Source of the DNA: CAZWUZ01 sp964637655 [NCBI: uncultured bacterium]
GTDB lineage: Bacteria > DAOPZR01
Direction of reading: 5' to 3'
DNA: 13,800 bases
Assembly (NCBI GenBank): GCA_964637655.1
Contig: CAZWUZ010000073.1
Span: 1-13,800 of the forward strand
Numbering within the stretch: position 1 is the first letter of the stretch; each line of letters begins with the position of its first letter. The position numbers and the translations under genes were made by a program. Shown here in pieces: positions 1 to 8,087 of the stretch. The notes beneath the pieces are model-generated. The model made no database searches, was not told the DNA's origin, and was given only the letters and a program-made list of their open reading frames with translations.

Positions 1-429
1 TCGCACCACTGGTGTCGCCAGCAGGTACGCCGCAGTGACCGCCCAGGCGAGGGCCGGGTGCTGCAGGCGCGCCCGAGCGAGCTGCCACAACGGGACCGCC
101 CCGAGGGCAAGACACAGCACCTGCAGGCAGAGCACGGCACGAAAATCGCCGGACACCGCATAGAGGGCGGCCGGCACCACCAGCACCGGCGAAAAATGTA
201 TCCGCCAGAACGGCCAGCCCAGTATCGTCTCGGTAAGATCTCCGGCGTTCACCGCCCGCCAGTAGCGCTGCACCATCATCGCGAGGTCATGGTCGGCGGC
301 GAGGAACAGGTCGAAACGCTGCCACTGAACACTACTGCCGGCAACCACAAAACACGCAAGCAGCACCACCAACAGCACCCGGTCACGCCCCGTGATATGC
401 CCCACAGGCGGCTTATTCCCCACGCACAT
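1..429 (-). CDS. DUF2079 family polytopic membrane protein, 3' end beyond window
   Basis: Open frame of 143 codons from an ATG at 429 to the window edge with no stop, so the C-terminal part is missing. It starts MCVGNKPP; a first membrane helix (about residues 17-32, VLLVVLLACFVVAGSS) is followed by a loop with FDLFLAADHDLAMMVQRYW, then RIHFSPVLVVPAALYAV and LCLQVLCLALGAVPLWQLAR. The HFSP-type motif followed by a helix ending LGA(L/V)PL(W/Y)xLAR is typical of DUF2079, a family of predicted GT-C-like membrane proteins of unproven function. The start overlaps the upstream SGNH gene by 17 bases, so the two are probably translated in one operon. GTG at 423 is an alternative start. It is related to the gene at the opposite edge of the window. 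The family call is from motif recognition; a sugar-transfer role is inference. Confidence 0.82.
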   Translation of the reverse strand, partial: MCVGNKPPVGHITGRDRVLLVVLLACFVVAGSSVQWQRFDLFLAADHDLAMMVQRYWRAVNAGDLTETILGWPFWRIHFSPVLVVPAALYAVSGDFRAVLCLQVLCLALGAVPLWQLARARLQHPALAWAVTAAYLLATPVVR

Positions 430-1357
430 ACGGCACCAGCAGTTCGCCGACCTCGTGATGCACGGCAACCGACGGATGCGGATCGGCAGCGTTGACCATC
501 AGAGCAGCCGGATCGCGCCCGATCAGCAGCGGGGCGAGATCGAGCACCGGCACGCCGCGCGCGGCAAAAAACTCGCGCACCGGTTCGGTGATCACCCGGC
601 TGCGCTCCACCGCCGCGAGATGGGGGAAAATCACCACCGCGAGACGGCTCTGCTTTGCCTGCGCCCAGTCGATAATCGCCTGCAGTTCGGCCAGGTGACG
701 CGCGCGCAGGGCCGCATCCTGCCAGCAGGCGCGGGGCAGGTCCCAGTACAGTTCACAAAGATCAGTGTTAAGAAAACGGTAGAGCCGCCAGAAGACGAAG
801 TTGGCAAGATAGGAGTGCGCGACGAGCGGACGCAGCGACGGCGGCGGCGGCGGCAGCCGGTATTCATAACGGCCCGCCTCACGGGCCACGCCCATGATGT
901 CGTTGATGAAATAGCCGAGCACCAGCACATCGGGCGCACGTCCAAGCGTGTCGCTCACCGCATCGGCACAGGCCAGTTCCTCGCGACTATCGGTCCCGCA
1001 TTGCCCGAGATTGAAAACCGCCCAGTCCTCACCCAGGCGGGCGCCGAGCACGCTGGTAAACCGGTCGCGGTAATCCTTGATGCCGTGGCCGGCGACAAAC
1101 GAATCCCCGATAACAAACACCAGCTTGCGCCGCTGCCAGCCCGGGTGGTCAGTGTCGCGGAACCCCAGCGCGTTGAGCGGCTGCCAGTAACGGCTGAACC
1201 ACAGCTCGCTCGCCAGGGTGTAGCTCCACCCGTCGCTGACGGCACCGAACTGCCGGAAGCCGGTCTCCAGGCAAGCCAAAGTCAGGAGCAATGCTCCCAG
1301 CGCCAAGCCGAAGTTCTGCAGCCAGCGGTGGACGGAAAGTCGGCAGCGTATTGTCAT
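413..1357 (-). CDS. Membrane-anchored SGNH/GDSL-type hydrolase
   Basis: Protein of about 314 residues. An N-terminal helix (about 15-31, rich in A/L) acts as an anchor or uncleaved signal, followed by a soluble domain probably outside the cytoplasm. The SGNH blocks are visible (numbering from the GTG at 1363): GDSF at 86-89 with nucleophile Ser88, NLGQCG at 118-123 giving the block II Gly, FIND at 152-155 with Asn154, and DPHPS at 294-298 with Asp294 and His296 in the D-x-H order. The family hydrolyses or transfers ester-linked acyl groups; in polysaccharide loci members often act as O-acetyl esterases or acetyltransferase partners. The substrate here is unknown. A run of five Pro (CCG codons, about residues 171-175) lies in a linker. 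The GTG at 1363 abuts the upstream stop codon; I prefer the ATG at 1357, which has a purine-rich GAGTGG just upstream. It lies between the radical SAM gene and the DUF2079 gene in one operon. Confidence 0.85.
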   Translation of the reverse strand: MTIRCRLSVHRWLQNFGLALGALLLTLACLETGFRQFGAVSDGWSYTLASELWFSRYWQPLNALGFRDTDHPGWQRRKLVFVIGDSFVAGHGIKDYRDRFTSVLGARLGEDWAVFNLGQCGTDSREELACADAVSDTLGRAPDVLVLGYFINDIMGVAREAGRYEYRLPPPPPSLRPLVAHSYLANFVFWRLYRFLNTDLCELYWDLPRACWQDAALRARHLAELQAIIDWAQAKQSRLAVVIFPHLAAVERSRVITEPVREFFAARGVPVLDLAPLLIGRDPAALMVNAADPHPSVAVHHEVGELLVPYVRGE

Positions 1358-1363
1358 GCCCAC

Positions 1364-2902
1364 TCAGCGACGCACAAATCCGAGCAGCCGGTACTCGACC
1401 AGGCCGGCAGTGCAGCCGTACCGCATACGCCAGCGCAGCAGCGGCAGGTAGCAGGCGCGGACCACCGCATAGGCGATTGCCAGCCGGCGGTTCAGCTGCC
1501 ACAACATCCCCGTCATGTTACCGCAGGTCACCGCCGCCAGCTGCACCAGATGGCGCCAGCGGTCCGTGGCCGGCGTGTCCCAGGGCATCGGAAAATCCTC
1601 TTCCGTGTCGAAATTCCCCCAGGCGCGCAGGCCGGCAGGGGGCACGAAACCACGGGCCAGCGCCTCTGCATACATGGCCGTGCCCGGGGTCGGGATGTAC
1701 TTGTTCGGGTAGAAGAAAAAGGCGCGCGGGTTGTCACGCTCCAACTGCTCGATAAAACGCAGCGTCGCTGCCAGTTCGACAGGTGTTTCGTCCGGAATTC
1801 CCGTCAGAAAATGATAGCCGACGCGCAGGCCGGGGATAGCCGCCAGACGGCGGTTGGCCGCCAGCGACTGCTCGACTGTGATCCCCTTCTCCATCCGCTC
1901 AAGGCAGGCCGGCGCCCCGCTTTCCACCCCTACATGCAATACATGCACCCCGGCGGCCTGCAGCAGCACGAAGTCATCGTCGGTCAGTGCCAGCACCTCG
2001 TTCACCCGCAGGCTGCGGAAACCGATCTCCGCCCGCAGACCGCGCCGCTGCACACCCGTGAGTATCGCCCGCAGATGTTCCGGACGGCAGCAGGGGTCAT
2101 CATCGTAGAGATAGAAGAACGTCGCCCCGTAGGTCGCCTGCAGGAACGCCATGTGTTCCACCACTTCCTCCGGCGGAACAGGGCGCCACTTGTCGGAAAA
2201 CGACCGGTAGCACGCCGGTGAAATGCAGAATCCGCACCGGTAAGGGCATCCGTAACTGCCGTACAGCGGAAAAATGGTGGTGCCGCCGTGCAGCATCGTG
2301 TAGCGCGGCAGGTCGTCGGCGATCAGGTCGTAGGGAATGTCGCGGAACGGAACATGTTCGTAATCCGCGAGGGGCGGATTGCACAGAATGCCGCCTGACA
2401 GGTCGCGGCTGACGAGACCGGTGACACCTGCGAACTCGGGGGACGGGCGAGTGAGTGCATCAGCCAGTTCCCGCAGTGCCCTCGCGCCGTAGCCGCAAAC
2501 GACAAAATCGACCAGCGGCTCTGCCAACACCTGCTCCGGAAGCATCGACGGGAACGTGCCACCCCAGACCACCGGCACCCCTGAACGAAGGCGCTTCGCC
2601 TCCGCGCTGATCTCCAGGGCGCTCAGGATCGGATGCCCGAGCATCACGGAAATCCCGACCAGGAGCGTATCGGGTCCCAGCCGTTCCGCCAGACGATCCC
2701 GCCAGTCCGCAACATGTAGTCGGCAATCGAGCAAATCGATAACATACCCGGCGCGGCGTGCTTCCGCGGCGGCATAGAGCAGGCTCAGCGGCGGATGGCG
2801 GACGTGATCGCCGGTAAATCCGTACACCGGCAGGACTAAGAGTATGCGGTTTTTTTCCGCCGGATGGGTGCCATTGTCCGCACCCTTTTCCACCACTATC
2901 AT
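1364..2902 (-). CDS. B12-binding-domain/radical SAM protein 1
   Basis: Protein of about 512 residues with the two-domain plan of cobalamin-type (class B) radical SAM enzymes. Numbered from the upstream GTG at 2920: the N-terminal Rossmann-like half (about 24-150) has LLVLPVYG, the PPLSLLYAAAEA helix, VGISVM and VVWGGTFPS. The radical SAM barrel has the cluster motif CPYRCGFC (Cys225, Cys229, Cys232), an HVGVESG strand (329-335), KGIT (345-348) and LTGIPDET (372-379). No clear DxHxxG cobalamin ligand motif is seen, so B12 binding is assumed from the fold. Relatives methylate or rearrange lipids, sugars and antibiotics. The position beside DUF2079 and SGNH genes suggests envelope lipid or glycan modification, which is inference. 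The loop DDDPCC (273-278) differs from the more usual DDTF. ATG 2902 is preferred over GTG 2920 because GAGG sits 5 bases upstream. It is the first gene of the minus operon. Confidence 0.88.
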   Translation of the reverse strand: MIVVEKGADNGTHPAEKNRILLVLPVYGFTGDHVRHPPLSLLYAAAEARRAGYVIDLLDCRLHVADWRDRLAERLGPDTLLVGISVMLGHPILSALEISAEAKRLRSGVPVVWGGTFPSMLPEQVLAEPLVDFVVCGYGARALRELADALTRPSPEFAGVTGLVSRDLSGGILCNPPLADYEHVPFRDIPYDLIADDLPRYTMLHGGTTIFPLYGSYGCPYRCGFCISPACYRSFSDKWRPVPPEEVVEHMAFLQATYGATFFYLYDDDPCCRPEHLRAILTGVQRRGLRAEIGFRSLRVNEVLALTDDDFVLLQAAGVHVLHVGVESGAPACLERMEKGITVEQSLAANRRLAAIPGLRVGYHFLTGIPDETPVELAATLRFIEQLERDNPRAFFFYPNKYIPTPGTAMYAEALARGFVPPAGLRAWGNFDTEEDFPMPWDTPATDRWRHLVQLAAVTCGNMTGMLWQLNRRLAIAYAVVRACYLPLLRWRMRYGCTAGLVEYRLLGFVRR

Positions 2903-2905
2903 GTG

Positions 2906-2911
2906 CCCCTC
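2906..2911 (-). promoter_or_regulatory. Ribosome binding site deciding the start of radical SAM protein 1
   Basis: GAGGGG on the minus strand; its GAGG core lies 5 bases upstream of ATG 2902. The competing GTG at 2920 has a G-rich tract directly against it, which is too close for normal initiation. This favours the shorter product. Confidence 0.55.
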
Positions 2912-3005
2912 AAACCTCACCCCCCTAACATTAGCACATCATCTGCCAGTTACGCAAAACCCTAGGAAATCTATCATGCAGCATCTCAGGTCTCACAACC
3001 ACGAT

Positions 3006-3034
3006 TTGACAGCATCCATACAACATTATAGGTT
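3006..3034 (+). promoter_or_regulatory. Putative sigma70-type promoter of the YfhO1-radical SAM2-YfhO2 operon
   Basis: A perfect -35 hexamer TTGACA lies at 3006-3011. Downstream are TATAGG at 3027-3032 (15-base spacer) and TAGGTT at 3029-3034 (17-base spacer); both are imperfect -10 boxes. The expected transcription start is near 3040, giving a leader of about 25 bases to the TTG start at 3065. This is AT-rich sequence in an otherwise GC-rich region. Confidence 0.5.
3025..3030 (-). promoter_or_regulatory. Putative -10 box for the minus operon
   Basis: A perfect TATAAT on the minus strand, about 120 bases upstream of ATG 2902. No good -35 hexamer lies 16-18 bases upstream (the bases at 3048-3053 read GGTCCG), so activator dependence is possible. 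The box overlaps the -10 region of the plus-strand promoter, so the two directions may compete for RNA polymerase. Confidence 0.4.
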
Positions 3035-3037
3035 GAC

Positions 3038-3047
3038 CGTGATCACG
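3038..3047. promoter_or_regulatory. Candidate operator: 10-bp perfect palindrome
   Basis: CGTGATCACG reads identically on both strands. It lies at the predicted transcription start of the plus operon, between its -10 box and its ribosome binding site, and about 8 bases upstream of the minus-strand TATAAT. A dimeric regulator bound here could affect both arms. Only position and symmetry support this. Confidence 0.3.
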
Positions 3048-3053
3048 CGGACC

Positions 3054-3058
3054 AGAGG
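3054..3058 (+). promoter_or_regulatory. Ribosome binding site supporting a TTG start
   Basis: AGAGG, 6 bases upstream of TTG 3065. The frame is open upstream only to a stop at 3029-3031, with no ATG or GTG in frame before 3065, and no Met follows until well inside the membrane domain. The site therefore identifies TTG as the initiator of YfhO-like protein 1. Confidence 0.6.
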
Positions 3059-3064
3059 TGTTTT

Positions 3065-5128
3065 TTGCGCATACAGTTTGCGTTTTCTCAATGGAACGCT
3101 TGCGTCGCCATCAGTACTGTCTGTATAGCCGTGGTGTTGCTTTTTCCAGTACTCACCAATACGCACATCTTCCCGTTTCAGGGCGATGCCGCCTGCGAAT
3201 ATCCTTACGCCATCCACACCATCCGATCTCTCGTCTATGCCCATGATTTCCCTCTGTGGGATCCGTTCAGCAATTGCGGGCAACCGTTCTATTACAACCA
3301 TGCGTGGCTTGGAACATTCAATTTTCTGCGCTTGCTGACCGCTCGCCTCATCCCTTTTTTCCCCGGTACCGACCCCAGCAAAATCATCCTAGCCGTCACC
3401 ATTGCCGGTTTCGTCCTGCTCGTATGGGCGTTTTTTCATTTTGTCCGTCAATGGGTACCTTCTCATACGCTGACGCTGCTCGCCACCCTGCATTTTGGCG
3501 CTCTGTGCCGCGACCTGTTCAGGGGAACCGATCAGACATGGACTGCTTTCGGCATGTACCCGATATTCTACTGTTGGGAACGCTGGTTGCGCACGTGGCA
3601 ACGACGATACTTTTGGGGAGTCGCCGTGTCTGCCGGCATCTACGCCTCATTCGCCAATATTTGCATAACTGATTCTCTGTTCGTCATTATCGCGTATCTC
3701 TCCGTTCGTCTGCCGGCGTTGCTGCGTTTTCGCCTCGCCCCGAATCACGCGGCCGCGTTTGCCCGTTCCTGTTTTGGCGCGGTATTACTGCTACTCATAA
3801 TTATTTCGCCCAAAATACTTATCGCCTTAGATGCTTCCGGTAATGTCTGCCGTATACCAACCTCACTTGCCCATCACTCCCCAAATATTGCACGCGGCGG
3901 CATGCACAGCCTGCTCGAATACCTGACACTCGCCGCTCCCGAATGGCACAATGTCCTGTTAATATTTGTTCCGTTCGCGGCATTTGAGCGACGGAACCGC
4001 CCGCTGTTGCTGCTGCTGCTGCTGCTGCTGTATCCGAGTATATTTCCGTCCCAATATCTCGTCTTATGGGATTATTTCTTCCCGTTTTTTGCCAACAGCG
4101 GCCACGTGCCAGACCTCTCGATTTTTGAACGCAATTTTTTTCTGCTCATCACGATCCTCGGTGCTTGTGGCGCACAGGTAATAATCCGTTTCGGTGTCCC
4201 TCGCGGACGCGGCGCAGGGAATGCCCTGAGAATCTTCTGTTTCTGCCTCTGGAGCGCGCTCCTGTTTTCCGGAAAACCGGTCGCTGCGCTGTTGCCCGGA
4301 TTACTCTATCTTATCTTGCTGTGGCCAGCGCGCGAAGTCACCCCGCTGCGGCGCGCCTGGCCGATATGGATCGCGATTTTCGTTTCCGTTGCCTGGGCGT
4401 TTTGGTTTTTCCCCTACTCCGGATTCTCCCTGGCAACACATGTTTTTAAGCTGCGACTATCCGATTTCGTGCATAGAGGCGTCAGGGCACCATTGGCCGT
4501 TGATGCAGACATGCACGGTTCAACTCCGTTTGCCCGGCAATTGCTCGCACAGGAATTATCTGCTGGCGGGCAAAAGTGGCGAACCGCTGCTTATGATCGA
4601 CTGCTGCGTCTGTCCGGTTCCGACATGCACAATCTCGTCCGTACCGGACTTCCTGTCGCCTATCTTGCGAACAACGTGCTGCTGGCCGACAATGACACGG
4701 ACATGATTCATCTGATTGCAACAGCCCCTTCTGCAAACATCGCTGTTATTGTATCCTCAGACAGTCATCAGATACCGAAGTCCTTTGCTCTTCCTGCCAC
4801 CGGTTCATACGCAAACGTGATCGCATTTGCCCCCCACGGCGTTGACTTAGAGGTTTACAGCACGTGTCCCGCATTGTTGGTTTATGCCGACAGTTATGAC
4901 CCGCGCTGGAGCGCGACTCGCGGCTTCCAACCCGCGTCAATCCTTCGTGTCAACGGTTTATTCAAAGGTATTGTCGTCCCGGCAGGAAGCACACGAGTGA
5001 CCATGCGTTATCGCTACCCCTTGCTCACTTATCTGCTTTGGGTCTCCACCTACCTCCAGCTTATATTCGTCCCGTTTCTAATCTTCCTCCCTGCATGGCA
5101 GCGACCGGCAGACCGGCAGCACCCATGA
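3065..5128 (+). CDS. YfhO-like polytopic membrane protein 1 (GT-C type)
   Basis: Protein of 687 residues with a TTG start. A first helix at about 13-30 precedes an outer loop with GDAACEYPYAIH (Asp41) and PLWDPFSNCGQPFYYN (63-78), then many hydrophobic segments to about residue 450. The C-terminal part carries the YfhO-type end: LLVYADSYDPRWSATRGFQPASILRVNG followed by VVPAGSTRVTMRYRYP and a last helix. YfhO in Bacillus and Listeria is a GT-C enzyme implicated in glycosylating teichoic acids from a polyprenyl-phosphate sugar; this homologue probably has a related transfer role, with Asp41 a candidate catalytic acid. No polyprenyl-phosphate sugar synthase is encoded nearby. Base composition is lower in GC than in neighbouring genes (for example 24 of 60 G+C at 3781-3840), which may mean different ancestry. 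It overlaps the next gene by ATGA. Confidence 0.8.
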   Translation: MRIQFAFSQWNACVAISTVCIAVVLLFPVLTNTHIFPFQGDAACEYPYAIHTIRSLVYAHDFPLWDPFSNCGQPFYYNHAWLGTFNFLRLLTARLIPFFPGTDPSKIILAVTIAGFVLLVWAFFHFVRQWVPSHTLTLLATLHFGALCRDLFRGTDQTWTAFGMYPIFYCWERWLRTWQRRYFWGVAVSAGIYASFANICITDSLFVIIAYLSVRLPALLRFRLAPNHAAAFARSCFGAVLLLLIIISPKILIALDASGNVCRIPTSLAHHSPNIARGGMHSLLEYLTLAAPEWHNVLLIFVPFAAFERRNRPLLLLLLLLLYPSIFPSQYLVLWDYFFPFFANSGHVPDLSIFERNFFLLITILGACGAQVIIRFGVPRGRGAGNALRIFCFCLWSALLFSGKPVAALLPGLLYLILLWPAREVTPLRRAWPIWIAIFVSVAWAFWFFPYSGFSLATHVFKLRLSDFVHRGVRAPLAVDADMHGSTPFARQLLAQELSAGGQKWRTAAYDRLLRLSGSDMHNLVRTGLPVAYLANNVLLADNDTDMIHLIATAPSANIAVIVSSDSHQIPKSFALPATGSYANVIAFAPHGVDLEVYSTCPALLVYADSYDPRWSATRGFQPASILRVNGLFKGIVVPAGSTRVTMRYRYPLLTYLLWVSTYLQLIFVPFLIFLPAWQRPADRQHP
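4010..4030 (+). repeat. (CTG)7 microsatellite inside YfhO-like protein 1
   Basis: Seven CTG triplets in frame, preceded by CTG TTG, encode nine consecutive leucines in a transmembrane segment. Unit gain or loss would change helix length without shifting the frame. Confidence 0.85.
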
Positions 5129-6564
5129 ACATCCTCCTGATCAACCTGCCCAACCGGCAGCATGCCGAGGACTACACCACACCGAACCATTATTGGGAAC
5201 ATTTCATCCGCTATCCGCCCCTCGGCCTGATGGCGCTCGTCCCCGCCCTCGACCGCAGCCATCAGGCAGACATCCTCGATCTTGCCGTCCGCCAGACAAC
5301 GCTCGAGGAAGCAATCACCCTGATTGCGGCGCGCCGGCCGGACGTGCTCGGTATCTCGGTCATGACGCGGTTCCTGTACCCGCTGGTGACGATTGCCCGC
5401 GGCGTGCGCGCCCGCTTGCCGCACGTCCGCATCGTCGTCGGCGGTCCGCATGCTACCCGTTTCCCCCGGGAAACGCTCGCACTGCGGGTCGCCGATTATG
5501 TGCTCCCGGGCTATGCGGAATTCACCTTCAGTGCCCTGGTGCAGGTGCTTTCCCGGGGAGGCGACGATACCGCCCTCACCGGCATTCACGGCCTGCACTG
5601 GCACGATGCGCACGGCATGCCGCGGCATAACGCTGCCGCCGCCGTCCCGACTGTCCTCGACGAGCTGCCGTTCCCCGACCGTACCCTGCTTGACCCTCGC
5701 GATTACTACACCGCCGCCGAACGCTCGCACACGACGACCGTCTATTCCTCGCGCGGCTGTCCGTTCCACTGCATCTTCTGCGACGTCGTTGATAAACAGT
5801 TCCGCTTCCGTTCTCCGGCAAACCTGGTCGACGAATTCAGCGCCATCGTTGCCCGGGGAATCCGCTCCATCTTCGTTTTTGACGATACGTTCAACCTCGA
5901 CCGCGAACGCGTACTCGCTATCTGCCGCGAAATCCGCCGGCGACAGCTTTCTTTACGCTGGTCCGTACGCTGCCGTATCGCCCCCTTCGACCGTGAAATG
6001 GCGCAGGCGCTGGCCGGGGCGGGCTGTTTCCGTCTGCATGTCGGTGTGGAAACCCTCGATGCGCAGCTGCTGCGGCAGATTCGCAAGGGCATTACCCGCG
6101 AACAGATCGAATCCTTCTTCCGGCTCTGCCGGGAATTCCGCCTGGAAACCATGGCCTATTTTGTCGTCGGCCTGCCCGGTGAAACTGCGGAATACCGCCG
6201 GCATCTGCGTGACGAAATCCGCCGGCTTGACCCCACCTACTTCTTCATTAACGTGCTTTTCCCGCAGCCGGAAACCGCCTATTACCGGTCGTTGCTCGCC
6301 GACGGCACGTATACCCGTGACCACTGGGCGGCATTCATCGCCAGTCCGGTTCCCAACTTCCGTCTGCCGCTGCCGCGTTCGCCTGACGAACACGCGGAAC
6401 TGATGCGCCTCGCGGAAGAGCTGACCAGCCGGCACTACCTCTCCCCGCGTTTCATACTCCGCGAGCTGTGCCGTGACTGGCGCAGCCCCCGGGCGATTAT
6501 TTTCAAAGCACGCCTGGCACTGCTGCTCTGCCGCATCCGGCTGCTTCCGCGGAAGCGCCGATGA
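5125..6564 (+). CDS. B12-binding-domain/radical SAM protein 2
   Basis: Protein of 479 residues starting MNILLINLPN at ATG 5125, which overlaps the YfhO1 stop as ATGA; the frame is open upstream, but the NILLINLP strand is the normal N-terminus of this family. The N-terminal half has YPPLGLMALVPAL (30-42), DVLGISVM (73-80) and VVGGPHATRFP (104-114). The radical SAM half has CPFHCIFC with Cys212, Cys216 and Cys219, FVFDDTFNLDRERV (250-263), HVGVET (305-310), KGIT (321-324) and VVGLPGET (347-354). The C-terminus is basic (ends PRKRR) and may lie at the membrane. It is a divergent paralogue of the radical SAM gene at 1364-2902 and lies between two YfhO-like genes with 4-base overlaps on both sides, so it is translationally coupled to them. 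Probable role: methylation or rearrangement of a lipid or glycan intermediate; the substrate is unknown. Confidence 0.9.
   Translation: MNILLINLPNRQHAEDYTTPNHYWEHFIRYPPLGLMALVPALDRSHQADILDLAVRQTTLEEAITLIAARRPDVLGISVMTRFLYPLVTIARGVRARLPHVRIVVGGPHATRFPRETLALRVADYVLPGYAEFTFSALVQVLSRGGDDTALTGIHGLHWHDAHGMPRHNAAAAVPTVLDELPFPDRTLLDPRDYYTAAERSHTTTVYSSRGCPFHCIFCDVVDKQFRFRSPANLVDEFSAIVARGIRSIFVFDDTFNLDRERVLAICREIRRRQLSLRWSVRCRIAPFDREMAQALAGAGCFRLHVGVETLDAQLLRQIRKGITREQIESFFRLCREFRLETMAYFVVGLPGETAEYRRHLRDEIRRLDPTYFFINVLFPQPETAYYRSLLADGTYTRDHWAAFIASPVPNFRLPLPRSPDEHAELMRLAEELTSRHYLSPRFILRELCRDWRSPRAIIFKARLALLLCRIRLLPRKRR
6551..6555 (+). promoter_or_regulatory. Ribosome binding site of YfhO-like gene 2
   Basis: GGAAG, 5 bases before ATG 6561 and inside the end of radical SAM gene 2. 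It supports initiation at the ATGA overlap. Confidence 0.5.
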
Positions 6565-7349
6565 CCGCCCGGGTGCGACAGTTCCGGCGCTGGGCGGGCA
6601 TCAGCGGCACCCTGCTGCTACTCGCCTGGTTTGCCCCCTGCCTTAGCGGGGCTACCCTGGGCGGTAATTTCGACCTGCGCACACACATCCTCCCTCTGCA
6701 ATTCATCATCAGCACTGCCTGGCGCGATGGCGAACTGCCGCAATGGAATCCTTACATTTTCTGCGGTGCGCCACTGAACCGCAGCGCCGCCTTTACTGCA
6801 TGGTATCCCCCCCATTTGTGCTATGCTCTCGTCACGCCGGCAGCCGTACCGGTTACAGCCACCGCGCTGCTTGCTGCACACGCTGCCGCCGCCGTGGCCG
6901 CCGCGTTCTGGTACTTTTACGGCTGCTTACGCCTGGGCCGTGCCGCATTCTTCGCCGCCACCGCATACCTGCTGTCGCTCCCCCTTGCCATCTCACTAGC
7001 CACAGGCACGAACAATTTTCTGCCGTTCGTCATCCTGCCGCTGTTGCTCGGTATCGTCCGCCGGTGGGGTCAGCGGGGCTACACGCAACCAGCCATCGGT
7101 ATCGCAACGGCGTTATTCTGGGCACTATGGCTGGGCAGCCATCCGCCAATGGCTGCGTACGTGACGGTTGCTGTCGTGCTCACGACGGCTATTCAGCGGC
7201 ACCCGCTGGTGTCGCTTCGTCGCCTGCTGCTGGCACTTGTCTGTGCGATCGGGTTGGGGGCCTTTCATATCCTGCCATTCATTGCCGGCATGGTGGATGC
7301 AGGCGGGCAGACCGGCGACACCACCGGCTGGTGGGCACAATACCAGACT

Positions 7350-7357
7350 GCCCCCCG
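7350..7357 (+). other. Frameshift site at a C6 homopolymer
   Basis: The first frame reads ACT GCC CCC CGG AAC; YfhO-like sense resumes as CCG GAA CTG CTC from 7355. Adding one C or slipping back one base repairs it. A P-site proline tRNA on CCC could re-pair with CCC in the -1 frame, but the preceding GCC would re-pair poorly, so this is not a canonical two-codon slippery heptamer. No strong stimulatory hairpin was seen just downstream. Confidence 0.8.
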
Positions 7358-8064
7358 GAACTGCTCCGCCTCTTCCTTCCCGACCTGTTTGGGCGCAGTG
7401 AGGACGCGTACGGCGGCAGCGAAACACCCGCTGAATCATTTCCCGTCTATGCCGGTCTCTTTCCGGCGTTGCTGGCCCTGTACGGACTGCTCTTCCTCCG
7501 CGGCCGACATCTGCTGCCCGCCCAGCTTGGCCTGCTTCTCATACCCCTGGTTGTGTGCAACACTCCGGCCATCTGGCTGCACCGGCTGCTGCTGGGCAAC
7601 ATACCCCTGCAGTACAGCCGACTCGCCTTTCTGCTGCCACTGCCACTCGCCCTGCTGGCGGCACACACCGCCGCGCATCTTGCCCGGCAACCGCGGCGCT
7701 GGCTGGCCTTTCTCCTGTTTGCGTTCGCCGTCGCGTTTCTGCTGGCAGCTGCCGCCGGATCGCTGCCGCTTGCCGATGGCAGCATGCGCCCGCTCGGACG
7801 TACGGTCGCACTGCGACACGCATTGACCGTGCTGCTCGCCGGTGTTCCTTGTCTGCTGCTGCTCGCCGGCGGTTCGCGTCAGCGACGGGGGTTGGCTTTC
7901 GCGTTGCTGGTCATTATTACCGTCGGCGATTGCTGGACTGCAGTTGCACCACATGCACATCCGGGCTGGCCGTTCCTGATCCCGCCGGAACGGGTTTGGC
8001 CCGCCCCTTCCGGCATACCAGCCGCGGCCGGCGCCGTGCCGCACACCGGACGCGTATTGCCGGA

Positions 8065-8087
8065 GCGCCCCGAATTGTTCGGGGCGC
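8065..8087 (+). repeat. Strong intragenic inverted repeat
   Basis: GCGCCCCGAA and TTCGGGGCGC form a perfect 10-bp stem around a TTG loop inside the YfhO-like gene 2 coding sequence (encoding ERPELFGAQ). It is not followed by a T tract, so it is not a standard intrinsic terminator. Confidence 0.75.

Noticed and set aside
392-2221. 609-codon plus-strand open frame opposite the SGNH and radical SAM genes
   Set aside because: It lies antisense to two genes with clear catalytic motifs, and its translation is rich in R/H/Q/P with no domain or membrane pattern. Long antisense frames are expected in GC-rich coding DNA.
2844-3128. 94-codon plus-strand open frame across the divergent promoter
   Set aside because: It spans the promoter region and overlaps the starts of both radical SAM gene 1 and YfhO-like gene 1; no domain is visible.
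5050-5769. 239-codon minus-strand open frame
   Set aside because: It is antisense to radical SAM gene 2 and its translation shows no motif.
7320-7360. Canonical programmed -1 frameshift signal in YfhO-like gene 2
   Set aside because: T GCC CCC does not fit X XXY YYZ, and only a weak 5-bp stem (CTGGT/ACCAG) lies upstream, with no strong downstream hairpin. Recoding is kept only as one possibility.
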